A stretch of 8,632 nucleotides of DNA from contig CABUMU010000086.1 of NCBI GenBank assembly GCA_902492855.1, positions 1-8,632 of the forward strand. The letters run 5' to 3'. Below, piece by piece: positions 1 through 8,573 of the stretch (positions are counted from its first letter, which is position 1; the number at the start of each line of letters is the position of its first letter). The position numbers and the translations under genes were made by a program. Below the pieces are notes generated by a model. That model was not told the origin of the DNA, did no database searches, and saw nothing but the letters and a program-made list of their open reading frames with translations. This stretch comes from an uncultured Collinsella sp. (GTDB lineage Bacteria > Actinomycetota > Coriobacteriia > Coriobacteriales > Coriobacteriaceae).

Positions 1-1115
1 TCGGGAATCTGCGCGTCGGCTTTCTGCTCCTCCTCGGGCGCGGCCAGGAACTCAAAGACGCGCTCGGTGGCGGCTGCCATCGACTGCATCGTGTTGCTCA
101 CGTTGCCCAGTTGCTGCACGGGCTGCGTAAAGTTGCGAACGTACTGGATAAAGCTCTGGATGTCGCCGGGCGTGGCGTTGCCGGTCAGTGCGAGCTGTGC
201 GCCCACCACGACAACGCCCACGTAGCCCATGTTACCCACCAGGCTCATAAGCGGCATCATCAGGCCCGACAGGAACTGCGAGCGCCAGCCACTAATAAAG
301 AGGCGGTCGTTTTGACGGTCGAACTCTTCGATCGAGGCCTCGGCGCGGTCGAACACCTGAATGACGTTCTGGCCGGCAAAGTCCTCCTCGATAATGCCGT
401 TGACGGCGCCCAGAACCTGCTGCTGCTCGCGGAAGTACGGCTGCGAGAAGTGAATCATTACGGTCAAGATAATCGCGGCGGCCGGCAGCGTGAGCACGGT
501 GACGCCGGTAAGCGGCAGGCTGATCGAAAGCATCATGATGAGCACGCCGATAATCTGCGTGACCGACGTGATAAGCTGCGTCACGCTCTGGTTGAGCGAC
601 TGACCCAGCGTATCGACGTCGTTGGTGATGCGGCTGAGTACGTCTCCCTTGCTGTGGCCGTTGAAGTAACTCATCGGCACGACGGCAATCTTGGCGGCGA
701 TTTCCTTGCGCATGCGGTAGCAGATCTTTTGCGTGACGCCGGTCATGAGCCAGCCCTGGACCAGGCTGCAGACAGAGCTCGCCAGATACAGGCAGAGCAA
801 AAAGCCGAGCGTCTTGGCGATCCAGTCAAAGTCAACGTCGCCGGTGCCGTTGACCTTGGCGACCAGGCCTTCGAACAGCTTGGTCGTAACCTGGCCGAGC
901 ACCTTGGGTCCCACAATGTTAAAGATGACCGAGCACACGGCAAAGGCGACGGCGGCAAACACGGCAATCTTGTGCTGGCCGATATAGCCGAGCAGCTGCC
1001 TCATGGTGCCCTTAAAGTCCTTGGCCTTTTCGCCACGACGCATGCCACCCATGCGGCCCATGGGACCACGCTGGCGGGTGGGCTTGGGAATCTGAGTCTT
1101 GGTCTCGTCTGCCAT
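1..1115 (-). CDS. ABC exporter subunit 2 (membrane domain), partial: 3' end outside window
   Basis: The minus strand is open from an ATG at 1115-1113 to the window edge: 371 codons with no stop. The start is supported by AAGGAGG (1125-1131) nine bases upstream. The protein begins with a hydrophilic Arg/Gly/Met-rich tail (about residues 1-48). Six hydrophobic segments typical of a type IV ABC exporter membrane domain follow, with intracellular-loop motifs such as FNGHSKGDVLSRITNDVDTL (151-170) and, near the edge, AAATERVFEFL. This last motif sits just before the ATP-binding domain in this family, so the ATPase half lies beyond position 1. The stop codon of the upstream exporter gene overlaps the start by one base (TAATG), which suggests translational coupling. 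Inference: it pairs with the upstream product as a heterodimeric exporter and should carry the canonical catalytic Glu. The substrate cannot be read from the sequence. Confidence 0.9.
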   Translation of the reverse strand, partial: MADETKTQIPKPTRQRGPMGRMGGMRRGEKAKDFKGTMRQLLGYIGQHKIAVFAAVAFAVCSVIFNIVGPKVLGQVTTKLFEGLVAKVNGTGDVDFDWIAKTLGFLLCLYLASSVCSLVQGWLMTGVTQKICYRMRKEIAAKIAVVPMSYFNGHSKGDVLSRITNDVDTLGQSLNQSVTQLITSVTQIIGVLIMMLSISLPLTGVTVLTLPAAAIILTVMIHFSQPYFREQQQVLGAVNGIIEEDFAGQNVIQVFDRAEASIEEFDRQNDRLFISGWRSQFLSGLMMPLMSLVGNMGYVGVVVVGAQLALTGNATPGDIQSFIQYVRNFTQPVQQLGNVSNTMQSMAAATERVFEFLAAPEEEQKADAQIP

Positions 1116-3478
1116 TAGCGCTCGCCTCCTTCCATGACGGCTGCAATTTCTTCTTGGGTAAGCCCCAGCTCCTCGGCGGAAAGCTGCGACTGTGCGATCT
1201 CCAGGTACGCCGGGCAGCTGCGCAGCAGCTCCTCGTGCGTGCCGGTGCCCACTACGTGGCCGTCGTCGAGCACGATGATCTGGTCGGCGTGCATGATGGT
1301 CGCGATGCGCTGGGCCACGACCACGAGTGCGGCGTCGGTAACGTTTTTGGCCAGCTCCTCGCGCAGGCGCGCGTCGGTCTTGTAGTCGAGGGCACTAAAC
1401 GAGTCATCGAACACCACGACCTCGGGCTTTTTGGCCAATGCGCGGGCGATGGCCAGACGCTGGCGCTGACCACCCGAAACATTGGAGCCGCCCTGGCTGA
1501 TGGGGGAGTCGTAACCGCCCTCACGCTCGGCGATAAAGTCCTCGGCCTGTGCGATGCGCGCGGCCTGGCGCATGTCATCATCGCTCACCATGTCGCCGGC
1601 AAACTTGAGGTTGCTCTCGACGGTGCCCGAGAACAGACGCCCCTGCTGCGGGATGTAACCAATGCGGCGGCGCAGCTCGGAAAGGGTCATGTCGCGCACG
1701 TCGATGCCGTCGAGCGAAATGCTGCCGCCCGTGACGTCGTACAGGCGCGGAATCAGCTGTACGAGCGTGGACTTGCCCGAGCCCGTGGAGCCAATGATGC
1801 CGAGCATCTGACCGGCATGCGTGGTGAAGTTCACGCCGCTGATGACATCGGCGCGGGCATCGGGGTACTGGAAGCTCACGTCGCGGAAGGTGAGCTCACC
1901 GCGCGGCGAGCTGGCCGCGGGCAGTTTGGGCGAGGCAGGGTCGTTGATGCTCGTGGGGCAGGTGATGACCTCATCTACGCGCTCGGCTGCGACCTCGGCA
2001 CGGGGCAGGATGACCGAAACCATGGTGAGGATCATAAACGCCATGACGATCTGCATAGTGTAGGAGATGAACGCCATCATGTTGCCGACCTGCATCACGC
2101 CGTCGGACACGCCCTGCGCGCCAAACCAGACAATAAGCACGGTGATGCAGTTCATGACGAGCATCATGAGCGGCATCATGAAGCTCATGGCGCGGTTGGT
2201 GTAGAGCTGCGTGGTCATCAGGTCGAGCGAAGCCTTGTCAAAACGCTCGAGCTCATGCTCCTCACGGTTGAACGAGCGGATGGGCATAAGGCCGTCGAGC
2301 AGCTCGCGGGCGGTAAGGTTCACGCGGTCCACAAAGCTCTGCATCTTTTTGAACTTGGGCATGGTGAGGCCCATGAGCACGCCGACAACGGCCGAAACCG
2401 CGATGATGGCCACGGCGATGGTCCACTCCAGGCCGGTGTGGTTGGCCAGGACGCGCATGACGGCGACGATGCCCATGACGGGGGCCATCAGACACATGCG
2501 GATAAACAGAGTTGCGGCCATCTGGATTTGCTGAATGTCGTTGGTGCAGCGGGTGATGAGCGAGGCCTGGCTAAACTTGCCCACCTCGGCCGGCGAGAAG
2601 TGCATAACCTTGTTGAAGGTCTCGCGGCGCAGGTCGCGGGCGATGGAGCAGGCGGTGCGCGAAGCCACGGCACCGGTCAGGATGGTGGCGACGAGCGACA
2701 CGAGGCACAGTCCAAACATCGTGGTCGCCATGCGGCTCAGGTAGGCGTTCTGCACGTCGGCGGGGTCGATGCCCTGTGCCTTGTACTCGTCCTGTACATA
2801 GCTCACGGCGCGCTGGGTGACGATGGAGCCCGACATGGAGCCCATTTTGTCCGCCATTTGGTTGGCGCCCTCGACGAGCTTGCTTTGGTCTACCAGACCG
2901 CCCTCGACACCCAGGCGCAGGCTCTTCATAGTGATCTTACCGCCGTCATCAATCTGCTTTTGCATGTTCTGCGCCGCCGCGGCCTTCTGCTGCATCTCGG
3001 CGAGCTGCTCGGGCGTCATCGCTGCCATTTGCTCGGGGGTGGGCATGGCCTGGGCAGCGTTGTCGTCTTTCTCGCTGGACGAGCCCATCATGTCGCCCAT
3101 GGAGTTGGCGTCGATGCCCTGGTTGAGCGAAAGGACAACAGTCTCGGGCAGGCTCATAATGTCGGCAATCTTGCCTCCATCGGCACGCTCTTCCTCGGTG
3201 CCCTCGTACGTTCGAATGTCGTTTTTGTCAGCCTTGCTAAACACGGCCTCCACAGCCTTGGCGTCCTTGGCGCTCATAAAGAGTTCGAGGTCGTCGAGCG
3301 ATTCGGCGCGGATGGTGTCGGGTACGGGCGACGCGATGCCGCCTTGCTGCACACCCACGTCGACGATGTCGCTCATATAGGTAGGCAGCGCCAGATCGGC
3401 GTTGCAGCTGATTACGATAAGTACGATAGCTGCGAACAGTGCCAGGATATGTTTTTTAAAGAGCTTGAGAATCCTCAC
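1115..3478 (-). CDS. ABC exporter subunit 1, membrane + ATPase fusion with degenerate site
   Basis: A 787-residue membrane-ATPase fusion. The start is GTG at 3478-3476, with AAAGGAG (3488-3494) nine bases upstream, overlapping the marR stop by four bases (GTGA). TM1 is about 12-30. A large non-membrane insertion (about 42-245) follows, and the other five helices lie at about 251-275, 325-345, 350-372, 432-452 and 466-492. The ATPase domain has A-loop Tyr538, Walker A GSTGSGKST (563-571), Q-loop Gln611, signature VSGGQ (667-671), Walker B ending in Asp691 and D-loop SALD (695-698). The catalytic Glu position is Asp692 and the switch His position is Gln723. That pattern is known from the degenerate-site subunits of heterodimeric exporters such as TM287/288, BmrCD and LmrCD. 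The upstream marR gene suggests a drug or toxic-metabolite exporter; the substrate is unknown. Most family members are near 580-600 residues, so the excess is the insertion. Confidence 0.93.
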   Translation of the reverse strand: MRILKLFKKHILALFAAIVLIVISCNADLALPTYMSDIVDVGVQQGGIASPVPDTIRAESLDDLELFMSAKDAKAVEAVFSKADKNDIRTYEGTEEERADGGKIADIMSLPETVVLSLNQGIDANSMGDMMGSSSEKDDNAAQAMPTPEQMAAMTPEQLAEMQQKAAAAQNMQKQIDDGGKITMKSLRLGVEGGLVDQSKLVEGANQMADKMGSMSGSIVTQRAVSYVQDEYKAQGIDPADVQNAYLSRMATTMFGLCLVSLVATILTGAVASRTACSIARDLRRETFNKVMHFSPAEVGKFSQASLITRCTNDIQQIQMAATLFIRMCLMAPVMGIVAVMRVLANHTGLEWTIAVAIIAVSAVVGVLMGLTMPKFKKMQSFVDRVNLTARELLDGLMPIRSFNREEHELERFDKASLDLMTTQLYTNRAMSFMMPLMMLVMNCITVLIVWFGAQGVSDGVMQVGNMMAFISYTMQIVMAFMILTMVSVILPRAEVAAERVDEVITCPTSINDPASPKLPAASSPRGELTFRDVSFQYPDARADVISGVNFTTHAGQMLGIIGSTGSGKSTLVQLIPRLYDVTGGSISLDGIDVRDMTLSELRRRIGYIPQQGRLFSGTVESNLKFAGDMVSDDDMRQAARIAQAEDFIAEREGGYDSPISQGGSNVSGGQRQRLAIARALAKKPEVVVFDDSFSALDYKTDARLREELAKNVTDAALVVVAQRIATIMHADQIIVLDDGHVVGTGTHEELLRSCPAYLEIAQSQLSAEELGLTQEEIAAVMEGGER

Positions 3479-3924
3479 TCGGCATCTCTCCTTTCTTGAT
3501 TACGGTCGATAATTTCGTTGGCACGTCTAAGAAGGCGCACCATCTCTTGGGTATCTGTTTCGCCAAGCTGCTCGAGGAAGGCCGCGGTGCGGTCCTCGAA
3601 TTCCCGACGTTTGATTTCGATAACCTGGAATCCTTTGTCGGTCACCGTGACGTGTACGCGACGACGGTCGGTCTTTGAGTGCTCGCGCTCGACCCAGCCC
3701 TTGGCCTCGAGGGCGCGCAGGATATTGGCGATGCGGGCGCTCGAGACCCAGGCGCGATCAGCGAGTTCGCTCGGAGTGAGCGAGCCGCCGGCGCGCATGA
3801 GGGCGCGCATGACGGCCATCTCGCCACCCAGAGCCTGGTCGGCAAAGCGCGAAACGCGCTGGTGCATGCTGCCAAACTCGGTAAAGAGCTGACGCCCAAG
3901 CTCATGGAAATCGGTATCTTCCAC
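3475..3924 (-). CDS. MarR-family transcriptional regulator
   Basis: A 149-residue cytoplasmic winged-helix regulator, the usual length for MarR proteins. An N-terminal dimerisation helix is followed by the helix-turn-helix (about 48-75, LTPSELADRAWVSSARIANI) and a wing with the family's basic motif (KTDRRRVHVTVTDKG, 84-98); a C-terminal helical dimerisation region follows. The start is GTG at 3924-3922, with an AGGGG ribosome site six bases before it. It is the first gene of an operon with two ABC exporter subunits and overlaps the next gene by four bases. In this arrangement MarR proteins usually repress their own operon and release DNA when a small ligand binds. Autoregulation is supported by a long inverted repeat over the start codon (3913-3970). 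The ligand is not predictable. Confidence 0.93.
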   Translation of the reverse strand: MEDTDFHELGRQLFTEFGSMHQRVSRFADQALGGEMAVMRALMRAGGSLTPSELADRAWVSSARIANILRALEAKGWVEREHSKTDRRRVHVTVTDKGFQVIEIKRREFEDRTAAFLEQLGETDTQEMVRLLRRANEIIDRNQERRDAE

Positions 3925-3970
3925 CGAAAACCCCTAACACTAGAAACTATTTTCGGTGGAAGATGATACC
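3913..3970. promoter_or_regulatory. Long inverted repeat over the marR start: operator or start-masking hairpin
   Basis: The left arm GGTATCTTCCACCGAAAA (3913-3930) is the reverse complement of the right arm (3950-3970), except for three extra bases (GAT, 3965-3967) in the right arm. The inner 15 bp (3916-3930 with 3950-3964) are perfect, with a 19-base spacer. The left arm contains the GTG start (3922-3924) and the next codons of marR; the spacer contains its AGGGG ribosome site. It may be a two-site operator for the MarR protein, with arm centres 34 bp apart (about three helical turns). If transcription starts upstream of 3970, it may instead form an mRNA hairpin that buries the start codon. 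The repeat is seen directly; the function is inferred. Confidence 0.75.
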
Positions 3971-3999
3971 CCCATACGCGGGCCTCATACAGTAGGCAA
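3971..3999 (-). promoter_or_regulatory. Possible marR operon promoter (weak match)
   Basis: On the minus strand, TTGCCT (3994-3999) and TATGGG (3971-3976) are separated by 17 bases, a weak sigma-70-like pair (4/6 and 3/6 matches). A second -10-like hexamer, TATCAT (3963-3968), overlaps the inverted-repeat arm but lacks a good -35. If either is used, the inverted repeat lies at or just after the transcription start, as expected for a repressor site. Confidence 0.3.
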
Positions 4000-4000
4000 T

Positions 4001-4018
4001 ATTAAGAGCTCATTAAGA
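4001..4018. repeat. Direct repeat ATTAAGA x2, 11-base period
   Basis: ATTAAGA occurs at 4001-4007 and again at 4012-4018, one helical turn apart, in the AT-rich intergenic region between the divergent marR and dehydrogenase genes. The span also reads as an imperfect palindrome around GAGCTC. It could be a regulator site, but an AT-rich chance repeat is possible. Confidence 0.35.
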
Positions 4019-4109
4019 CTTAAAATCATTCAATTGCTAAAGCGTTTCAAAGAACTATCATGCCCGCGGTTAGGCGAGGGGTTGTCACCACCATGACGAC
4101 TGGAACTCA

Positions 4110-4115
4110 TATAAT
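4110..4115 (+). promoter_or_regulatory. TATAAT -10 box upstream of the dehydrogenase gene
   Basis: A perfect TATAAT lies 61 bases before the chosen ATG. The best -35-like hexamer, TTGTCA (4082-4087), is 22 bases upstream, longer than the usual 16-18, so the -35 is unclear and an activator may be needed. The position fits a short 5' leader ending in the AGGGGG ribosome site. Confidence 0.5.
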
Positions 4116-4162
4116 CGCCACGTGCGATGCTCCAACTTCCCGCAAGGAGACACCTTACATAA

Positions 4163-4168
4163 AGGGGG
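4163..4168 (+). promoter_or_regulatory. Ribosome binding site deciding the dehydrogenase start
   Basis: AGGGGG lies eight bases before ATG 4177. Earlier in-frame ATGs (4060, 4093) lack a ribosome site and would translate through the TATAAT box, so 4177 is the preferred start. Confidence 0.75.
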
Positions 4169-4176
4169 ATGGAGTC

Positions 4177-4926
4177 ATGGCATTTGACTTCACGGGCAAG
4201 ACCGCGATTGTCACGGGCGGCACTCAGGGCATTGGCCTCGAGATCGCCAAGGGCATCGTCGCGGGCGGCGGACATGTCGCGCTCATCGCAAGGAACGCTG
4301 CTAAGGGCGAGGCCGCTGTGGCCGAGCTTGGCGAGGGCAACAAGTTCTATCAGCTCGATGTCGCCGATGCGCCCAAGGCGCGCGAGACCGTCGAGCAGAT
4401 TTTTACGGACCTGCCGCAAACCAACATCCTAATCAACTGCGCCGGCGTCATCAGCACCAAGAAGTTCGACGAGATCGATGACACCGAGTGGCGCCGCACC
4501 ATCGACATCAACCTCAATGGTACGTTTACCATGATGAATGCCGTGTACCCGCACTTTAAGGCGGCCCATGCCGGCACTATCGTCAACGTGAGCTCTGTTG
4601 CTGGCAAGATCGGCGGCGGCCTGCTCGGCACCGCGGCTTATGCGAGCTCCAAGGCCGGTGTTAACGGTCTAACCAAGGCAGTCGCCAAGGAAGGCGGCAA
4701 GTTTGGCGTTCGCTGCAACGCTGTATGCCCGTCGCTCACGCTTACCGATATGACCTCGATCCTCTCTGACGAGAACTCTCAGCGCATCATCAACGGTATT
4801 CCTCTGGGCCGCGCCGCCCAGGCCAGCGAGCCTGCGCAGATGGTGCTGTTCTTCGCTTCCGACCTCGCCAGCTTCGTGAACGGCGAGATCGGTGACTGCG
4901 ACGGCGGCATCGTCCTGGACGGGTAA
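4177..4926 (+). CDS. Short-chain dehydrogenase/reductase (SDR), classical type
   Basis: A 249-residue protein, the standard length of classical SDRs. It has the dinucleotide-binding TGGTQGIG (13-20), the NCAG segment (87-90), the structural/catalytic Asn112, Ser140, and the YASSK motif giving Tyr155 and Lys159. The full catalytic set is therefore present. The stretch ALIARNAAK after the second strand has Arg39, a feature often linked to NADP(H) preference (inference). The C-terminal end, GDCDGGIVLDG, matches the family's usual final motif. The substrate is uncertain. The next gene encodes a ketodeoxygluconate-type permease, so a sugar-acid oxidoreductase (KduD-like) is possible, but FabG-like or polyol dehydrogenase roles are not excluded. 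A terminator follows the stop codon. Confidence 0.9.
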   Translation: MAFDFTGKTAIVTGGTQGIGLEIAKGIVAGGGHVALIARNAAKGEAAVAELGEGNKFYQLDVADAPKARETVEQIFTDLPQTNILINCAGVISTKKFDEIDDTEWRRTIDINLNGTFTMMNAVYPHFKAAHAGTIVNVSSVAGKIGGGLLGTAAYASSKAGVNGLTKAVAKEGGKFGVRCNAVCPSLTLTDMTSILSDENSQRIINGIPLGRAAQASEPAQMVLFFASDLASFVNGEIGDCDGGIVLDG

Positions 4927-4945
4927 TACCCCGCGACGATTATTC

Positions 4946-4985
4946 GGCGACGGCTCCTGCGACTCGGGACCGTCGCCTTCTTTCT
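4946..4985 (+). terminator. Rho-independent terminator after the dehydrogenase
   Basis: GGCGACGG-C-TCC pairs with GGACCGTCGCC (4967-4977), giving 11 bp with one bulged C. It is followed at once by TTCTTTCT (4978-4985). It lies 20 bases after the dehydrogenase stop and 36 bases before the permease ribosome site. Confidence 0.8.
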
Positions 4986-5021
4986 GACATAGGCGCGTGC
5001 GGCTACGATTCGCATGCATCC

Positions 5022-5028
5022 AAAGGAG
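5022..5028 (+). promoter_or_regulatory. Ribosome binding site deciding the permease start
   Basis: AAAGGAG lies six bases before ATG 5035. An in-frame ATG at 5014 would place this motif inside the coding sequence and has no ribosome site of its own, so 5035 is chosen. Confidence 0.85.
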
Positions 5029-5034
5029 ATATAT

Positions 5035-6054
5035 ATGAGTGAATCGACTGCGGTGGAGGCGCCGGCGGCAAAGGAGCCGTTCTTTAAGATGTCCTCCATC
5101 CCGGGCGCCAATATCTTGGTGCCGCTTCTGTTGGGCTGTCTGCTCAACACGCTATTCCCCGACCTGTTCAAAACGCTCGGCAGCTTTACGCTTGGCATGA
5201 CCCAGCAGGGCGCTGGCCCGCTCGTGGGCGCTTTTTTGCTCATCGTCGGTACGACGATTTCGTTTAAGAGCGCTCCCGCCGCCGCTGCACGCGGCGCCAT
5301 CATCATCGCTGTCAAGCAGATCGTGGTCGTTGCCGTGTCGCTGCTCATACTTTATGTGTTCAACGACAACCTGTTTGGCATCTCTGCCATGGTGATGCTG
5401 GCGGCTTGCACCGGCGCCAACAACGCTATGTACGCTGGTCTGATGGGCACCATGGGCAACGAGGCCGAGCGTGGCGCTGTCGCCATCACCACGCTCGTTG
5501 TCGGCCCTCCGGTCACGATGATCGTGCTCGGCGCTGCCGGTCAGGCTCCGATCGGCTGGTCGCTCGTGGGTGCCATTCTGCCGATCGTCATCGGCATTAT
5601 TCTGGGTAACCTGTTCCCCAGCTTTAAGAAGATGATGGCACCGGCACTTTCCGCCATCATCGTGCTCGTCTTCTTTGCCATGGGCTCGACCATGACCTTT
5701 GGCCAGCTCATTAATGGCGGTCTCCCCGGTATTCTGCTCGGCGTGATCTGCTCGGTGGTCTTTGCAATTCCCGTCATCGCGGTCGATAAGCTCACGGGTG
5801 GTACGGGTGTCGCAGGTGCGGCCATTTCGAGCTGCGCCGGAGCCAATGTGGCCACGCCTGCTGCCATGGCAAGCGTCAACGGGGCCATGTACGGCGGCGC
5901 CGTGCTCGCGACGGCTACGGCACAGGTTGCTGCCTGCGCAATCGTGACGGCTATTTTGACCCCGCTGGTCACCAGCTGGCGCTACAAGCATTTTGAGGGC
6001 CAGGGCAACGGCGATAGCAAGGCAACGACCGACAAGGCCGCCGCAGCCGCCTAA
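5035..6054 (+). CDS. kdgT: 2-keto-3-deoxygluconate permease (KdgT family)
   Basis: A 339-residue inner-membrane protein with about ten hydrophobic segments. It resembles enterobacterial KdgT along its length: IPGANILVPLLLG near the N-terminus (22-34), a GAGPLVGAFL-type second segment, a central GPPVTMIVLG segment, and a late AGANVATPAAMA segment before the last helices. KdgT proteins import 2-keto-3-deoxygluconate, an intermediate of pectin and hexuronate breakdown, by proton symport. The N-terminal 17 residues and the Ala/Lys-rich C-terminal tail are hydrophilic. The neighbour upstream is an SDR, but no KDG kinase, aldolase or lyase is visible, so the exact sugar acid is inferred from the family. 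Transcription must come from readthrough of the upstream terminator or from a poor promoter (TACGAT, 5004-5009). Confidence 0.88.
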   Translation: MSESTAVEAPAAKEPFFKMSSIPGANILVPLLLGCLLNTLFPDLFKTLGSFTLGMTQQGAGPLVGAFLLIVGTTISFKSAPAAAARGAIIIAVKQIVVVAVSLLILYVFNDNLFGISAMVMLAACTGANNAMYAGLMGTMGNEAERGAVAITTLVVGPPVTMIVLGAAGQAPIGWSLVGAILPIVIGIILGNLFPSFKKMMAPALSAIIVLVFFAMGSTMTFGQLINGGLPGILLGVICSVVFAIPVIAVDKLTGGTGVAGAAISSCAGANVATPAAMASVNGAMYGGAVLATATAQVAACAIVTAILTPLVTSWRYKHFEGQGNGDSKATTDKAAAAA

Positions 6055-6092
6055 TGCCAAGCGGCAATCAAAGCTAAAAACTAGCTACGCCA

Positions 6093-6134
6093 CAGGGCGG
6101 CCACGGGGGATCCCGTGGCCGCCCTGCAGTTTCT
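6093..6134 (+). terminator. Strong GC-rich hairpin terminator after the permease
   Basis: CAGGGCGGCCACGGG (6093-6107) pairs perfectly with 6112-6126 around a GGAT loop, giving 15 bp. Only a short T-rich stretch, TTTCT (6130-6134), follows, so it may be less efficient than its stem suggests. It lies 38 bases after the permease stop. Confidence 0.75.
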
Positions 6135-6264
6135 GTAGGGTCTCTGGGACACTTTACCCTGCTAAAGCTGGCATAACAGCTAGAGCGAAGGTCGTACAAA
6201 GGCAAGGAAAAATAACATACAAATCGGTGAACGGTAGTTGTTCGCGCTCGCATTTCCTGCGGGT

Positions 6265-6291
6265 TTGTAAAAAACGCCCTTATGATATAAA
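6265..6291 (+). promoter_or_regulatory. Possible pyruvate formate-lyase promoter
   Basis: TTGTAA (6265-6270) and TATAAA (6286-6291) are 15 bases apart, shorter than ideal, in the most AT-rich part of the leader. TATGAT (6281-6286) is an alternative -10. If used, the 5' untranslated region would be about 220 bases. Confidence 0.4.
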
Positions 6292-6329
6292 AAAAGAAAC
6301 ATATAACAGCCCAGATGGAGAGGGTCGCT

Positions 6330-6353
6330 ATGTTATCCTTCTCAAACGGGTGA
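6330..6353 (+). CDS. Possible 7-residue leader peptide upstream of pflB
   Basis: ATG at 6330 opens MLSFSNG and then TGA (6351-6353). A GGAGAGGG ribosome-site-like run (6317-6324) ends five bases before it. An in-frame ATG at 6315 would give 12 residues. It lies within the predicted transcribed leader. There is no codon pattern or attenuator hairpin to prove function, so this is speculative. Confidence 0.2.
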   Translation: MLSFSNG

Positions 6354-6503
6354 AATCTTGGGTTTTGGGTTGTAGTTCCAAGGTGGATAAACGTTTTCCC
6401 TACACCAACGTGTGGTGAAGAACGGAAGAAGCCGGTAGTGCAAGCCGAACATTCAAGAATTCAATAAGCAGCGGTGTGAGAGAGCGCCGCATTACACGTA
6501 ACT

Positions 6504-6508
6504 AGGAG
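6504..6508 (+). promoter_or_regulatory. pflB ribosome binding site with unusually long spacing
   Basis: AGGAG lies 12 bases before ATG 6521, longer than the usual 5-9. It sits in the loop of a short inverted repeat, GTAAC (6498-6502) with GTTAC (6512-6516). The ATG is supported by protein similarity, because the WEGF motif of PFL N-termini begins at residue 5. Confidence 0.55.
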
Positions 6509-6520
6509 CGTGGTTACACA

Positions 6521-8572
<2,052 letters not shown>

Positions 8573-8573
8573 C

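Larger units (their letters stand above)
6135..6520 (+). other. Non-coding leader and promoter region of the pyruvate formate-lyase gene
   Basis: There is no convincing protein gene on either strand. The region is much more AT-rich than its surroundings, especially 6200-6310. It holds a promoter candidate (6265-6291), a possible 7-codon leader ORF (6330-6353), and ATAACATA (6212-6219) with its exact reverse complement TATGTTAT (6329-6336). A small hairpin, CACCA/TGGTG (6403-6407 with 6413-6417), is also present. No FNR (TTGAT-N4-ATCAA) or Rex-type (TTGTTAA-N4-TTAACAA) site was found by eye, although such regulators often control pfl genes. Confidence 0.6.

Noticed and set aside
111..1118. 335-codon plus-strand frame at the left end
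   Set aside because: It is a shadow of the partial ABC subunit 2 read on the minus strand, which has a proper start, ribosome site and membrane-domain motifs.
1154..3499. 781-codon open frame on the plus strand, antisense to ABC subunit 1
   Set aside because: Its product is His/Asp/Gly-rich low-complexity without recognisable motifs, whereas the opposite strand encodes a complete ABC exporter with all ATPase motifs. Long antisense frames are expected from the codon bias of GC-rich genes.
5152..6060. 302-codon minus-strand frame under the permease
   Set aside because: Its His/Asp/Arg-rich translation has no motif and is antisense to a clear ten-helix KdgT-type protein.
5993..6418. 141-codon plus-strand frame running from the permease end into the pflB leader
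   Set aside because: It begins inside the permease in another frame, crosses a terminator hairpin, lacks a ribosome site and shows no family motif.
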